64,000 nt of DNA from Alistipes sp. (GCA_017398045.1 JAFQHI010000025.1:370054-434053); one strand, 5' to 3'; counted from the first letter of the stretch, positions 1 through 8,782 are shown. Notes: generated by a model from the letters alone, not told the origin. A program made the numbers and translations.

Positions 1-2
1 CC

Positions 3-344
3 GAGAAGACGAAGCGTCCCGTATCGTTCTGGTATGGCGCACGTGCTTTGAAGGAGGCTCCCTACATGGATGAGTTCAACCAGATTCAGGAGGAGTTCCC
101 CAACTTCAAGATGAACCTGGCACTCGACCGTCCCGACCCCGAGGCCGATCAGAAGGGCGTGGCTTACACGGCAGGTTTCGTACACAATGTGCTGTATGAG
201 AACTACCTGAAGAACCACGAGGCTCCCGAGGATTGCATCTACCTCATGTGCGGACCCCCGATGATGATTGGTGCCGTGGTGAATATGCTCGATTCGCTCG
301 GCGTACCGCCGGAGAATATCCTGTATGATAACTTCGGATCATAG
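3..344 (+). CDS. nqrF: Na+-translocating NADH:quinone reductase subunit F, C-terminal fragment
   Basis: The window opens inside this gene. The frame is open from base 3 and the last 113 residues are present, ending at a TAG. NqrF is the FAD- and 2Fe-2S-bearing subunit that takes electrons from NADH and starts the sodium-pumping chain in the inner membrane. The visible part is the end of the ferredoxin-reductase-like NADH domain. It contains FWYGAR near the start and, close to the C-terminus, the CGPPMM motif that belongs to the nicotinamide-binding site, and it ends in DNFGS. A rho-independent terminator follows, which fits nqrF being the last gene of an nqr operon that lies to the left of the window. 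The N-terminal ferredoxin domain cannot be seen. Confidence 0.95.
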   Translation, partial: EKTKRPVSFWYGARALKEAPYMDEFNQIQEEFPNFKMNLALDRPDPEADQKGVAYTAGFVHNVLYENYLKNHEAPEDCIYLMCGPPMMIGAVVNMLDSLGVPPENILYDNFGS

Positions 345-390
345 TGAGAGCAGAACAGCGCAAATCGCCTAACGGCGTAAGCGCATAAAC

Positions 391-432
391 AAAAAGGATG
401 GATGCGAATTAATTCGTGATCCATCCTTTTTT
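391..432 (+). terminator. Rho-independent terminator after nqrF
   Basis: A 12-bp stem (AAAAGGATGGAT at 392-403 with ATCCATCCTTTT at 419-430) encloses a second palindrome (CGAATTAATTCG) and runs into T-rich sequence. It lies 47 nt after the nqrF stop. Confidence 0.8.
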
Positions 433-630
433 GTTTGTGTGCGGTATCCGAAGGATACATTTGCGCTTGTTCTGCCGAACGCCCCTCGAAGTCACGGCAC
501 GAAAGCGAAGCGTGTGCCGTAATTTCGGCTTGTTGCGCTGACGGCCGGTTTTTATATATAATAAAGGTAGCTAAAGGTTACTAAAGGGCGATAAGGGTGA
601 TAAGGGCGGACACGGCGAGGAAGTAAAAAA
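433..630. other. Intergenic region without a gene
   Basis: No supported ORF and no promoter-like motif was found. Around 560-612 the sequence is a low-complexity run built from short AAAGG / TAAGGG units. It resembles the CTTAAG-type microsatellite at 46001-46050 and the tail of the window near 63906-63930. Confidence 0.5.
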
Positions 631-654
631 GCGCAAAGGATTTTCCCTTTGCGC
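631..654 (-). terminator. Rho-independent terminator of the cvfB-methyltransferase-HAD operon
   Basis: GCGCAAAGG (631-639) pairs with CCTTTGCGC (646-654). Read on the minus strand the stem is followed by a run of six T, about 50 nt after the stop codon of the HAD gene. Confidence 0.75.
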
Positions 655-706
655 CTTAATTCCCTTTAGTCGCCTTTAGCAACCTTTTAATTTTGAATTC
701 TAAATT

Positions 707-1297
707 CTAAATTTTGAATTTGGAACGCAGTTCGCCAATCGTTCCTGCGATATCCTTGCGGTTGAAGTGGAAGCCCGTGATGCCCTCTTTTTCGGCCGCC
801 TCGACATTCTCGCGTCTATCGTCGATAAAGAGCGTTTCCGTCGGGTCGAGCTGATAGCGCGAAAGCAGGATGCGGTAAATCTCGGCCTCGGGTTTGCAGA
901 CCCCCTCCTCGCACGAAACAACCTCGCCATCGAAATAGCGATAGACGGGCACTTTGCGCAGGAAGGCGATAAACTCCTTCGACATATTCGAAAGCACATA
1001 GAGCCGATAGCCGGCCGCCTTGAGGTCGTGAATCAGCTCTTCGGTGGGGGCGATGACCTCCTGCTTGTCGATGGCTTGTTGCAGGTAGTCCTCGACCTTT
1101 GCGCGGTCGCATTGGTTCAGCTCGCAGAGGTCCTCTTTGACCTCTTCTATCGAGCGGGTGCCGCGGTCGTACTCGTTCCAAAACCAGGGCATCTGCTCCG
1201 AACGTACAAAGCTGAAGAAGCGGATAAAATCCTCCGTGCATTTCTTCGGGTCGCGCATAAAGACCACGCCACCCAGGTCAAAGACTATGTTTTTCAT
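707..1297 (-). CDS. HAD-superfamily phosphatase (subfamily IA, YihX-like)
   Basis: This 196-residue protein has the layout of a subfamily IA haloacid-dehalogenase-like hydrolase: FDLGGV at residues 6-11 (motif I, nucleophile Asp7), LYVLSNMS (motif II), a Lys in CKPEAEIY (motif III) and FIDDRRENVEAA (motif IV). The second Asp of the usual DxD is Gly9. The same change is seen in YihX-type and epoxide-hydrolase-N-domain phosphatases. The likely role is a cytosolic phosphatase acting on a small phosphorylated metabolite; the substrate cannot be read from sequence. It is the last gene of a three-gene operon and its ATG overlaps the stop of the methyltransferase by 4 nt. Its last codons (FKI) are encoded within an AT-rich repeat (695-720), so the C-terminus may have been altered by that repeat. 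Confidence 0.85.
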   Translation of the reverse strand: MKNIVFDLGGVVFMRDPKKCTEDFIRFFSFVRSEQMPWFWNEYDRGTRSIEEVKEDLCELNQCDRAKVEDYLQQAIDKQEVIAPTEELIHDLKAAGYRLYVLSNMSKEFIAFLRKVPVYRYFDGEVVSCEEGVCKPEAEIYRILLSRYQLDPTETLFIDDRRENVEAAEKEGITGFHFNRKDIAGTIGELRSKFKI

Positions 1298-2061
1298 CGT
1301 TTTACGGCTGTTAGGAAGAGGTCGAAGGCCCCCTCGGTGTTGTTTGTCAGGAAATAATCGTCGCGGCTGATGGCTGCGCTCTCCTCGGGGGCGGCAGCGT
1401 GGAGTTTACGACGGTTCAGGCGGTTCATTACATCATACGGAAGTTGCAACATCCAGCGCGGCAGTCGATGTTGCAGGTCGAGGATATCCCAACGCGTGAT
1501 TTTGCGCACGCTCTCGCGGTTACGCTCGTAGTAGGCCATTACCCGCTCGTTGCCACCAACGCCCATTAGCTCCACCTCGCCGAAGTGGATGCTGAAGAGG
1601 TTTTGCAGCTCGTCGGGCAGATACTCTCTTACGTGCCACGGATTGCGCGTGAGCGACATCGGGCGGTTGGGCGTTGTCAGAATCACCTTGCCCCCCGGAC
1701 GCAAGACGCGATGTATTTCGCGCACAAACTCCAAATCCTGCTTGATGTGTTCGATGACCTGAAACGAAATGACACAATCAAACCGCTCCGACTCGAAGGG
1801 GAGGGGAGGAACCGTGGCCTGACGAAACTCCACGTTGTCGGGCAGGGCCTCACCCGTTTCGGCCATGTATTTGTCGAGGGTGATGAATTGCTTGGCGTGG
1901 GGGGCAATCAGCTCGATGCCGTAGCCCGACCCCGTGCCAATCTCCAACACATCGCCCTGCACCCGTTTGGCCGCCTCGTAGTAGGCGAGAATCGAACGCT
2001 GAAAGACGAAGTTGTCCGTTGCGTCGCGTGAAACGCGCTCGGCAGTCTGCATGGTAGCCAT
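1294..2061 (-). CDS. Class I SAM-dependent methyltransferase
   Basis: A 255-residue protein with a Methyltransf_11-like core. The SAM-binding glycine motif is VLEIGTGSGYG around residue 40. FDCVISFQVIEH follows, and then LRPGGKVILTTPN, the post-core motif of small-molecule and lipid methyltransferases. The C-terminal third (about 160-255) is basic and may bind a membrane or substrate. There is no signal peptide, so it acts in the cytosol. The start overlaps the stop of the S1-domain gene (TAATG) and its own stop overlaps the start of the HAD gene, so the three genes are translationally coupled. The substrate is unknown; ubiquinone/menaquinone-type, tRNA or lipid acceptors are all possible. 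Confidence 0.82.
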   Translation of the reverse strand: MATMQTAERVSRDATDNFVFQRSILAYYEAAKRVQGDVLEIGTGSGYGIELIAPHAKQFITLDKYMAETGEALPDNVEFRQATVPPLPFESERFDCVISFQVIEHIKQDLEFVREIHRVLRPGGKVILTTPNRPMSLTRNPWHVREYLPDELQNLFSIHFGEVELMGVGGNERVMAYYERNRESVRKITRWDILDLQHRLPRWMLQLPYDVMNRLNRRKLHAAAPEESAAISRDDYFLTNNTEGAFDLFLTAVKR

Positions 2062-2897
2062 TAGCGCACCAATTTAATCCCTACGTCGGTCATCTCCACC
2101 TCGCGGCTCTTCAGCAACATACCCACCGAACGCTTGAAGACCTTCTTGCTCATCTGGGTCATGCGGGCCACCTCCTGCGGGTCGCTGCTGTCGTTTAGCG
2201 GGAGGAATCCCCCGTTGGCCGTCAGGAGTTCGCGTAATTGTGCAGCCGAATCCTGCACCTGACGATAGCCCTGCTGTTGCAGGCTGACATCGATGCGATT
2301 ATCCTCCGTAATGCGCGTCACGAAGGCCTTCATGCGGTCGCCAATCTCCACGCGACGGAAGAGTTGGTTGCGGTAAATCATGCCCCAATGGCGGTTGTTG
2401 ATGATGACACGGAAGCCGATGGGCGACTCCGAGGCGATGAGAATATCCACCTCGTCGCGCACCGAGACCGAGATGTCTTCGTTGCCGATGAAACTCTTCA
2501 GCTTGTTCGATGCAACGCAACGGCCCGTGATGCTGTCCTCGTAGGCATAGACCACGTAGCTGTGGTTGGCAAAGATGCCGCCCTGCTGGTTGCGATTCGG
2601 CAGAAAGAGGTCCTTGCCGTGCAAACCCCAATCGAGGAATGCACCGTGTACGGTCTTATCCACCACGCGCAAATAGGCCGCCTCACCGACACGAATCGTG
2701 GGCGTTTCGGTGGTAGCGACAAGGCGGTCTTCCGAGTCGTGATAGACGAAGACCTCCTTTTCGTCGCCCACCTTGTCCGTGAGCGAAGTGTAGCGGTTCG
2801 GGAGCAGTACCTCCTGCCCCTCGTCGTCTTGCAGGTAGAGACCGAATTCCGAGATGCGGCTCACCTTGAGTGTATAGTTGCGTCCTGCTTTAAGCAT
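2061..2897 (-). CDS. CvfB-like S1-domain RNA-binding protein
   Basis: Predicted 278 residues starting at MLKAGRNYTLKVSR. The frame stays open upstream to 3029, but that extension would run into the uvrA leader, and the TACCTTTG promoter at 2916-2923 places the start at 2897. The protein has tandem OB-fold/S1-like modules: residues about 1-65 with GLYLQDDEGQEVLLPN, 70-140 with GAFLDWGLHGKDLFLP, and 150-215 with a GMIYRNQLF segment. A C-terminal winged-helix-like region follows (FLPLNDSSDPQEVARM... MSKKVFKRSVG). This is the domain order of the CvfB/YitL family, RNA-binding proteins that influence virulence gene expression in staphylococci. The role in Bacteroidota is not established. It heads the three-gene operon and is divergent from uvrA. 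Confidence 0.88.
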   Translation of the reverse strand: MLKAGRNYTLKVSRISEFGLYLQDDEGQEVLLPNRYTSLTDKVGDEKEVFVYHDSEDRLVATTETPTIRVGEAAYLRVVDKTVHGAFLDWGLHGKDLFLPNRNQQGGIFANHSYVVYAYEDSITGRCVASNKLKSFIGNEDISVSVRDEVDILIASESPIGFRVIINNRHWGMIYRNQLFRRVEIGDRMKAFVTRITEDNRIDVSLQQQGYRQVQDSAAQLRELLTANGGFLPLNDSSDPQEVARMTQMSKKVFKRSVGMLLKSREVEMTDVGIKLVR

Positions 2898-2915
2898 ACT
2901 CTTTGTTCTTTCGGG

Positions 2916-2923
2916 CAAAGGTA
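2916..2923 (-). promoter_or_regulatory. Bacteroidota -7 promoter element for the cvfB operon
   Basis: TACCTTTG on the minus strand, matching TAnnTTTG, 19 nt upstream of the start at 2897. No clear -33 TTG is visible. The expected position falls inside the palindrome at 2941-2958. Confidence 0.6.
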
Positions 2924-2940
2924 GCCATTTTTTTCGGAAA

Positions 2941-2958
2941 AACTCCCTCAAGGGAGTT
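2941..2958. promoter_or_regulatory. 18-bp perfect palindrome between the cvfB and uvrA promoters
   Basis: AACTCCCT-CA-AGGGAGTT, a perfect inverted repeat of 8-bp arms with a 2-nt centre. It lies at the expected -33 region of both divergent promoters, so an operator role is plausible. This is inference only. Confidence 0.4.
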
Positions 2959-2979
2959 CTCATTTCGCAAGAAGAGTTG

Positions 2980-2987
2980 TATCTTTG
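2980..2987 (+). promoter_or_regulatory. Bacteroidota -7 promoter element for uvrA
   Basis: TATCTTTG, an exact TAnnTTTG match, 60 nt upstream of the chosen uvrA ATG. Confidence 0.65.
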
Positions 2988-3047
2988 CATATTCACCCCT
3001 TTGCTTGCGTAATAAGGGGTGCTGAACAACCGTTAGTGAGGCAGATC

Positions 3048-5867
3048 ATGCAGGATAAGATTCAGATACTCGGTGCCAGGGTGCATAACCTGAAAAATGT
3101 CGATTTGGAGATTCCGCGCCGCCAATTGGTGGTGGTGACCGGACTCTCGGGGTCGGGCAAGTCGTCGTTGGCATTCGATACGATATATGCCGAGGGTCAG
3201 CGTCGCTACATGGAGACCCTGTCAGCCTATGCCCGCCACTTTGTGGGGTCGATGGAGCGACCCGATGTGGATAAAATCACGGGCCTCAGCCCCGTGGTGG
3301 CCATCGAGCAGAAGACCACGAACAAGAATCCCCGCTCCACGGTGGGTACCGTGACCGAAATCAACGACTTCCTGCGTCTGTTGTTTGCCCGCGCCTCCCG
3401 TGCCTATTCACCCATTACGGGCGAACGGATGGTCCACTACACCGACGACCGCATTGCGGAGTTGATTCGCGAGGGTTTTGCGGGGCGCAAGATTGCCCTG
3501 ATGGCTCCCGTGGTGAAGGGGCGCAAGGGCCACTACCGCGAGTTGTTCGAATCGCTGGCCAAGAAGGGCTATCTCTATGCCCGCATTGATGGCGAGATAC
3601 GCGAATTTCAGGCCGGTATGCGCCTCGACCGTTACAAGACCCACACGATTGATTTGGTGGTGGACCGCCTGCGTGTTACGGAGGAGGCTCACGACCGCAT
3701 CATGACCTCGCTGAAGGAGGCGATGCGCCAGGGTAAGGGTACGATGTCGGTCTATGACTACGGCACGGATGAACAACGCTACTATTCGCGCCATTTGATG
3801 TGTCCCTCGACGGGTGTGGCCTTCGAGGACCCGGCCCCGCATACCTTCTCGTTCAACTCCCCGAAGGGAGCCTGCCCCCACTGTAACGGCTTGGGCGAGG
3901 AGGCGGTCTTCGATTTGGAGAAGATGATACCGGACCCCCATCGCTCGATACGGGAGGGGGCTATCGAACCGATAGGCAAGTATCGCAACAACATGACCTT
4001 TGCGATGCTTGAGATGCTCGGTCGTAAATATGATTTCACGCTGGATGACCCTGTGGAGACCCTCTCCGAGACGGCTTTGAAGGCCGTTCTGTATGGCGAT
4101 TCGGAGCCTTTGACGGTCGATTTGAGCCGCTTCAGTTCACCGGCCGGTGGCGTGCAGTTCCTCCAATGGGAGGGCGTGGCCGATTATATCGACCGCATGG
4201 AGGATGAGGATTCGAAGAAGGGTCAAAAGTGGAAAGGCCAATTCCTCGTCTATCAAAAGTGTTCGGCTTGTGGCGGTTCGCGTCTGAAGGATGAGGCCCT
4301 CCATTTCCGCATCGGTGAGGAGAATATTGCCGACCTCTCGGCGATGTCGATTCTCGATTTCTCGGCCTGGATGGACCACATCGAGGAGCGTATGGACAAG
4401 AAGGAGCAGCAGATTGCGCGTGAGATTGTGAAGGAGATTCGCGAACGCTTGCGCTTTTTGGTCGATGTGGGGTTGGGTTACCTCTCCCTCGACCGTGCTT
4501 CGCGTACCTTGTCCGGTGGTGAGAGCCAGCGCATCCGCCTTGCTACGCAGATTGGCTCGAAGCTGGTCAATGTCCTCTATATTTTGGATGAACCGTCGAT
4601 TGGTCTGCATCAGCGCGATAACCAACGCCTCATTCGCAGTTTGCAGGATTTGCGCGATGCCGGTAATTCGGTCATTGTGGTCGAACATGACGAGGAGATG
4701 ATGCGTGCTGCCGACTACATTGTCGATGTCGGCCCCAAGGCGGGTCGCAAGGGAGGACGCATTGTCGCAGCGGGCAGTTATGAGGAGATTTTGAAGGCCG
4801 ACTCGATTACGGCCGACTACCTCACGGGGCGTCGCAAAATCGAGATTCCGACCTCTACGCGAGTCGGTTCGGGCGGTAAGATAACACTGCGCGGAGCGCG
4901 TGGTAACAACCTCAAGGGGGTGGATGTTGAGTTTCCGCTCGGTAAGTTGATTTGTGTGACGGGCGTGAGTGGTTCGGGTAAATCGACCCTTGTGAACGAG
5001 ACCCTGCGACCCATTATGAGCCAACGACTCTACCGCTCGTTGGACCGTCCGCTTGCCTACGATTCGGTCGAGGGGTTGGAGCAGGTCGATAAGCTGGTCG
5101 TGGTGGACCAATCGCCTATCGGACGTACCCCGCGCAGCAATCCGGCCACCTACTCGAATGTCTTTACCGATATCCGCAAACTCTTCGAAAAGACCCCCGA
5201 TGCCCAGATGCGCGGTTACAAAGCGGGCCATTTCTCGTTCAACGTGCGTGGCGGACGGTGCGAAGAGTGCCGTGGCGCAGGTGTGCAGACCATCGAGATG
5301 AACTTCCTGCCCGATGTCTATGTGCGCTGCAAGGCGTGCGGCGGTAATCGTTATAACCGCGAAACGCTGGAGGTGAAATACAAGGGCAAGTCGATTAACG
5401 ATGTGCTGAATATGACGGTCAATATGGCCGTGGAGTTCTTCGAGGCGGTGCCTGCCATCTACCAGAAACTCAAGGCTATTCAGGATGTGGGCTTGGGCTA
5501 TTTGACCCTTGGTCAGCCCTGTACGACCCTCTCGGGTGGTGAGAGCCAGCGTATCAAACTCTCCTCGGAGTTGGCCAAGAGTGATACGGGACGCACGCTC
5601 TACATTTTGGACGAACCGACCACAGGTCTCCATTTCGAGGATATCCGTATCTTGTTGGAGGTGCTGAATAAGCTCGTTGAGCGTGGCAATACGGTGATTG
5701 TCATTGAACACAACCTCGACGTGGTGAAGGTGGCCGACCATTTGATTGATATCGGTCCCGAGGGTGGTGCTGCGGGTGGTCGTATCGTAGCCACCGGAAC
5801 CCCGCACGAGGTGGCACAGTGCAAGGAGAGTTATACGGGCCGTTTCCTCAAGGAGATGGGGCTATAA
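3048..5867 (+). CDS. uvrA: Excinuclease ABC subunit A
   Basis: UvrA is the damage-sensing ATPase of nucleotide excision repair. It loads UvrB onto distorted DNA. The start at 3048 ([17 protein letters not shown]) gives 939 residues, the usual size; the frame is open further upstream but that part lies in the promoter and leader. Two ABC ATPase units are visible: Walker [10 protein letters not shown] at 32-40 (Lys38) and GVSGSGKST ending the linker region (Lys645). There is a LSGGESQR signature in each half and Walker B ILDEPS / ILDEPT. Zinc-binding CxxC pairs are present (CPHCNG, CSACGG, CEECRG, CKACGG). All key residues are intact. ispF starts 10 nt downstream, so the two are probably cotranscribed. 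Confidence 0.97.
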   Translation: MQDKIQILGARVHNLKNVDLEIPRRQLVVVTGLSGSGKSSLAFDTIYAEGQRRYMETLSAYARHFVGSMERPDVDKITGLSPVVAIEQKTTNKNPRSTVGTVTEINDFLRLLFARASRAYSPITGERMVHYTDDRIAELIREGFAGRKIALMAPVVKGRKGHYRELFESLAKKGYLYARIDGEIREFQAGMRLDRYKTHTIDLVVDRLRVTEEAHDRIMTSLKEAMRQGKGTMSVYDYGTDEQRYYSRHLMCPSTGVAFEDPAPHTFSFNSPKGACPHCNGLGEEAVFDLEKMIPDPHRSIREGAIEPIGKYRNNMTFAMLEMLGRKYDFTLDDPVETLSETALKAVLYGDSEPLTVDLSRFSSPAGGVQFLQWEGVADYIDRMEDEDSKKGQKWKGQFLVYQKCSACGGSRLKDEALHFRIGEENIADLSAMSILDFSAWMDHIEERMDKKEQQIAREIVKEIRERLRFLVDVGLGYLSLDRASRTLSGGESQRIRLATQIGSKLVNVLYILDEPSIGLHQRDNQRLIRSLQDLRDAGNSVIVVEHDEEMMRAADYIVDVGPKAGRKGGRIVAAGSYEEILKADSITADYLTGRRKIEIPTSTRVGSGGKITLRGARGNNLKGVDVEFPLGKLICVTGVSGSGKSTLVNETLRPIMSQRLYRSLDRPLAYDSVEGLEQVDKLVVVDQSPIGRTPRSNPATYSNVFTDIRKLFEKTPDAQMRGYKAGHFSFNVRGGRCEECRGAGVQTIEMNFLPDVYVRCKACGGNRYNRETLEVKYKGKSINDVLNMTVNMAVEFFEAVPAIYQKLKAIQDVGLGYLTLGQPCTTLSGGESQRIKLSSELAKSDTGRTLYILDEPTTGLHFEDIRILLEVLNKLVERGNTVIVIEHNLDVVKVADHLIDIGPEGGAAGGRIVATGTPHEVAQCKESYTGRFLKEMGL

Positions 5868-5877
5868 AAAGGATAAG

Positions 5878-6360
5878 ATGATGAATTTCAGAATCGGACA
5901 CGGTTACGATGTGCATGTCCTGAAGGAGGGGCTGCGCCTCGTGTTGGGTGGGGTTGAGATACCCTATACGAAGGGCTTTGTGGCCCATTCGGATGGCGAT
6001 GTGGCTATCCATGCCATTTGTGATGCCCTGCTGGGGGCTGCCGCTTTGGGCGATATCGGCCTGCACTTCCCCGATACGGATGCCGCCTATGGGGGGATAG
6101 ATTCAAAGATTTTGCTGCGCCGTGTGGTGGCGTTGTTGCAGGAAAAGGGGTATCAAATTGGCAATGTCGATTGCACGATTCGTATGCAACGACCCAAACT
6201 CCGCCCCTATATCGACACGATGCGTCGCACCCTGGCCGATGCTATGGGTGTGGGCGATGACCGCGTATCGGTCAAAGCCACGACCACAGAGCATCTTGGT
6301 TTCGAGGGCCGCGAAGAGGGCGTCTCGGTGAGTGCCGTTGCGTTGATTTACGTGGCGTAA
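5878..6360 (+). CDS. ispF: 2-C-methyl-D-erythritol 2,4-cyclodiphosphate synthase
   Basis: A 160-residue protein of normal IspF length. It catalyses the fifth step of the non-mevalonate isoprenoid pathway, cyclising CDP-methylerythritol 2-phosphate with release of CMP. The zinc-binding GYDVH motif is present (Asp11, His13). HSDGDVAIHAICDALLGA, the MECDP-site segment, follows, and the C-terminal TTEHLGFEGREEG is the family signature. Two adjacent ATGs (5878 and 5881) are possible starts. It follows uvrA by 10 nt and probably shares its transcript. A low-complexity purine-rich run begins within a few bases of the stop. Confidence 0.96.
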   Translation: MMNFRIGHGYDVHVLKEGLRLVLGGVEIPYTKGFVAHSDGDVAIHAICDALLGAAALGDIGLHFPDTDAAYGGIDSKILLRRVVALLQEKGYQIGNVDCTIRMQRPKLRPYIDTMRRTLADAMGVGDDRVSVKATTTEHLGFEGREEGVSVSAVALIYVA

Positions 6361-6516
6361 ATCAACGAAGAGGAAAGAGCGAAGAGGAAAGAGCGAAGAG
6401 GAGAGAGGAAAGAGCGAAGAGGAGAGAGATTAAAGAGATTAAAGAGATTAAAGAGGAGCAATCCTTAATATCCTTAATCTCTTTAATTTCATTAAATTCA
6501 TTACTCTCTTTCCTCT
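6361..6516. repeat. Purine-rich repeat with inverted arms between convergent genes
   Basis: Directly after ispF, GAAGAGGAAAGAGC-type units repeat several times and lead into three copies of ATTAAAGAG. Complementary sequence follows (CTTAATCTCTTTAAT, and CTCTTTCCTCTTTAAT at the far end). The arms can fold back over most of the 156 bp, so it could terminate transcription from both sides. Related purine runs occur at 44452-44568, 61606-61650 and 63871-63902. Confidence 0.6.
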
Positions 6517-7059
6517 TTAATACAGTTGTGATATCGTCCCTGAGTACTGCACATCGTTGTACCAGGGATTTTTTATGGTCAGCATGGCTCCGCCCGTGCG
6601 CGAATAAATCTCAAAGACAAAGGTATAGACCGACCCCGAGAAGAGCGACGACTGAAAGCTCACCATCCATCCTTCGGGGGTCTGCTCGGTGATGAAATTG
6701 TCGAGCGCAGGAATCGTGTAGTTCAACACCGTCACGTAGTAGGGCGGGGTGTAGCCCTTGATGTAGGGCAGACAGATATCGGCCACCGACCCCCAAATGC
6801 CGACGTTGTATTCCGGATTCATGATGGTGCGCATCGGTCCGGCCGGCTGGCGTTGCATGGTCTGGGGGTTGAATTGGAAGTTGTGCGAGAGGACAATCGA
6901 ATCCATCATCTTCTCATATGCGGCCAATCGCTCGGCACGTCGCTTTTCGCGCACCTCGCGCCGCTCCTCTTTGGGCGAAAGGTTCTTCTTCTGCCCAATC
7001 ACGCCGGCCGTTGCCACCAACAACAGCAGGGCTGTCACCACAAATAAAAATCGTTTCAT
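6517..7059 (-). CDS. DUF4251-like secreted protein
   Basis: A 180-residue protein with an N-terminal signal peptide (MKRFLFVVTALLLLVATAG) and no lipobox Cys, so it is probably periplasmic. After the signal comes a highly charged helical stretch (about 25-50, many Glu/Arg), then a beta-rich domain of about 120 residues. Family-like features are a SHNFQF segment, a mid-domain GSVADICLPYIKG and a C-terminal GGAMLTIKN...YSGTI. This arrangement matches DUF4251, a family seen widely in gut Bacteroidales with no established function. It is a single gene, convergent with ispF and divergent from the UroD-like lipoprotein gene. Confidence 0.75.
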   Translation of the reverse strand: MKRFLFVVTALLLLVATAGVIGQKKNLSPKEERREVREKRRAERLAAYEKMMDSIVLSHNFQFNPQTMQRQPAGPMRTIMNPEYNVGIWGSVADICLPYIKGYTPPYYVTVLNYTIPALDNFITEQTPEGWMVSFQSSLFSGSVYTFVFEIYSRTGGAMLTIKNPWYNDVQYSGTISQLY

Positions 7060-7135
7060 CGTGCGGATGTTTTATGTTTTACATCCTCCCATCTTGCAAA
7101 AAAGATGCCTTTTGGAGCGAATAGAGGGGCAAGTG

Positions 7136-7167
7136 TTGGCAATTTTATAAATAAATCGCTATCTTTG
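7136..7167 (+). promoter_or_regulatory. Promoter of the UroD-like lipoprotein gene
   Basis: TTG at 7136-7138, 21 nt, then TATCTTTG at 7160-7167. The start codon lies 32 nt downstream. Confidence 0.7.
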
Positions 7168-7199
7168 AATACTATTATCGTTTAACCCATCCATAAACA

Positions 7200-8255
7200 A
7201 TGATGAAAACCATGATGAATCTATCGGCCAAGGGTGTCGCAGCGGCACTGTTGGCCCTTTCGACGCTTTCAATGGCGTCGTGTTGCGCCCATCAAGATGC
7301 GGGAATTCCTGCCAACAAGAAGGAGTTGATGGACGCTTTTGTGGCCGGAACGCTCGACGAGTCGTATGTGCCGGGTGCCTTCTTTGTCCATTTCGATGCC
7401 AACTCGAAGGTTGGCGAGGGGGCTGTAAGAAGCCACATCAACTACCTTTTGCAGACCAATGCCGATGTGTTGAAGGTGCAGTTCGAGCAGCGTCCCGACA
7501 AGATTACAGACCTCGATAAGCAGGAGACGTGGGACAACATCGCCCCCGTTCCGGAGGATTACTATCGCCCTACGTTTGAGGTGATTCGGGAGTTGAACCG
7601 TCTGGTCGGCAACGATGTCTATATCCTGCCGACGATTTACTCGCCCTATCAGGTGGCCCGCCAATCGCTTGGTGATGAAAATATTGCCAAGGCAGCGCAG
7701 GAGCGTCCCGAGGACCTGAAGCGCGTCTTTGGCTACTATGCCGTGGCGTTGGAGTGGCTGGTCGATGCCTGCAAGGAGATAGGTATCGAGGGCTTCTACA
7801 TGACCACGCAGGGTGGCGAGATGAAGTACTACTACATTCCGGGCTTCTTCGAGGAGTTGATTAAACCCTTCGATTTGCGCATCATGAACCGTTGTGCCGA
7901 GGGTGCCAAGATGAGCATCCTGCATATCTGCGATTGGGAGGGAACGTATGACGATTTGACCCGCTATCTGGATTATCCGGGCCACATTGTCAATACCCCG
8001 CTGGTGCTGAATGGTACCCCCTTTACGCTTCAGGATGGCTACGCACTCTTCAAGCGACCCGTGTTGGGAGGTTTGGACCGCCACAAGGAGATTATCACCG
8101 AAAGCCCCGAGGTGGTCAAGGCCGTGGTGAAGAAGGCCCTGGCCGATGGCCCGAAGGGTAAGATGATGGTAGGTGCCGAGTGTACCGTTTCGGAGGCTCC
8201 GATTGAGAATATCTGGACGGCTATTAACACGGGCCACAACGCCACCGAAGAGTAG
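7200..8255 (+). CDS. Uroporphyrinogen decarboxylase-superfamily lipoprotein
   Basis: A 351-residue protein. Residues 1-28 form a lipoprotein signal with a SMASC lipobox (Cys28), so the product should be exported and lipidated. The rest resembles the UroD/MtaA/MtbA superfamily: VPGAFFVHF early, a central YYAVALEWLVDACKEIG helix, LHICDWEG at 241-248 and GGLDRHKEII before the C-terminus. His242, Cys244 and Cys328 form an H-x-C...C pattern like the zinc site of methylcobamide:coenzyme M methyltransferases; the RQAGRY-type motif of true HemE is absent. A role as zinc- or corrinoid-dependent methyl transferase or binder is possible, but the extracytoplasmic location is odd for this superfamily. It is monocistronic with its own promoter, and a hairpin repeat starts at the base after its stop. 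Confidence 0.75.
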   Translation: MMKTMMNLSAKGVAAALLALSTLSMASCCAHQDAGIPANKKELMDAFVAGTLDESYVPGAFFVHFDANSKVGEGAVRSHINYLLQTNADVLKVQFEQRPDKITDLDKQETWDNIAPVPEDYYRPTFEVIRELNRLVGNDVYILPTIYSPYQVARQSLGDENIAKAAQERPEDLKRVFGYYAVALEWLVDACKEIGIEGFYMTTQGGEMKYYYIPGFFEELIKPFDLRIMNRCAEGAKMSILHICDWEGTYDDLTRYLDYPGHIVNTPLVLNGTPFTLQDGYALFKRPVLGGLDRHKEIITESPEVVKAVVKKALADGPKGKMMVGAECTVSEAPIENIWTAINTGHNATEE

Positions 8256-8372
8256 AAGTTGTCTAACAAGGCTACTTTTGCGTGATGCTCGTGCTCGAAA
8301 TCCTCACATACGAGCAGTATGCTGCGGTTTCTTACACTTCGCATGCCTAAAATTAGCCTTATTATCCAACTT
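8256..8372. repeat. Hairpin repeat element, copy A
   Basis: 117 bp with imperfect terminal inverted repeats: AAGTTGTCTAACAAGGCT at the left, and the complement of AAGTTGGATAATAAGGCT at the right. An inner stem CATAC/GTATG sits in the context CTCA...CTGCG. It shares the TCTAACAAGGCT end and the inner CTCACATACG...AGTATGCTGCG core with copies B and C at 11241-11495. It begins immediately after the stop of the UroD-like gene. Confidence 0.65.
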
Positions 8373-8382
8373 CTATATAAAC

Positions 8383-8418
8383 AAAGCAGGCTACCTCGCT
8401 CAAGGTAGCCTGCTTTTT
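8383..8418. terminator. Bidirectional terminator between convergent genes
   Basis: AAAGCAGGCTACCT (8383-8396) pairs with AGGTAGCCTGCTTT (8403-8416), with T runs on both sides. It serves the UroD-like gene (plus) and the cupin gene (minus). Confidence 0.85.
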
Positions 8419-8437
8419 GATAATATGTAGCCGCTTC

Positions 8438-8782
8438 TTATTTCTTCAGGAAGTCGGCACGCATCGGGGTGAAGCAGTCGATCAGCACACCGGCCTCCAG
8501 GCAGACTGCACCGTGCAGTTCGTCCGGCTCCACATAGTAGCCGTCACCGGCCTCCAGAATCTTCTTCTCGCCACCAATCGTCAACTCGAACTTACCGCTT
8601 ACGATATACGAAGCCTGCGAATGGTAGTGGGTGTGGGGCGTACCGATGGCACCCGTTTCAAACTTCACCTTTACGAGCATAATCTGACCGTCGTAGGCCA
8701 TAATCTGGCGGGTAACACCCTCACCTGCGGGTTCCCACTGCATCTCTTTCTCAATCTGATAAACCGTACTGCGTGTTTTCAT
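8438..8782 (-). CDS. KdgF-like cupin protein
   Basis: A 114-residue single-domain cupin, cytosolic (no signal). The metal-binding motifs are GTPHTHYHSQASYIVSG (motif 1, with His-x-His and Gln at the usual Glu position) and GDGYYVEPDELHG (motif 2, His). It reads very like KdgF, the enzyme that linearises unsaturated uronates from pectin and alginate breakdown: the order GVTRQIMAYD..., GAIGTPHTH..., GGEKKILEAGD..., GVLIDCFTPMRADFL matches. No pectin or alginate genes are near it, so the uronate role is not supported by context. It is monocistronic with a clear promoter. Confidence 0.8.
   Translation of the reverse strand: MKTRSTVYQIEKEMQWEPAGEGVTRQIMAYDGQIMLVKVKFETGAIGTPHTHYHSQASYIVSGKFELTIGGEKKILEAGDGYYVEPDELHGAVCLEAGVLIDCFTPMRADFLKK

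Noticed and set aside
4137-5807. 556-residue minus-strand ORF opposite uvrA
   Set aside because: Shadow of uvrA; it has no family motif, and codon bias of uvrA explains its openness.
7200-8255. Heme-biosynthesis uroporphyrinogen decarboxylase (hemE)
   Set aside because: It has a lipoprotein signal, lacks the HemE RQAGRY-type motif, and carries the H-x-C zinc motif of the methyltransferase branch.
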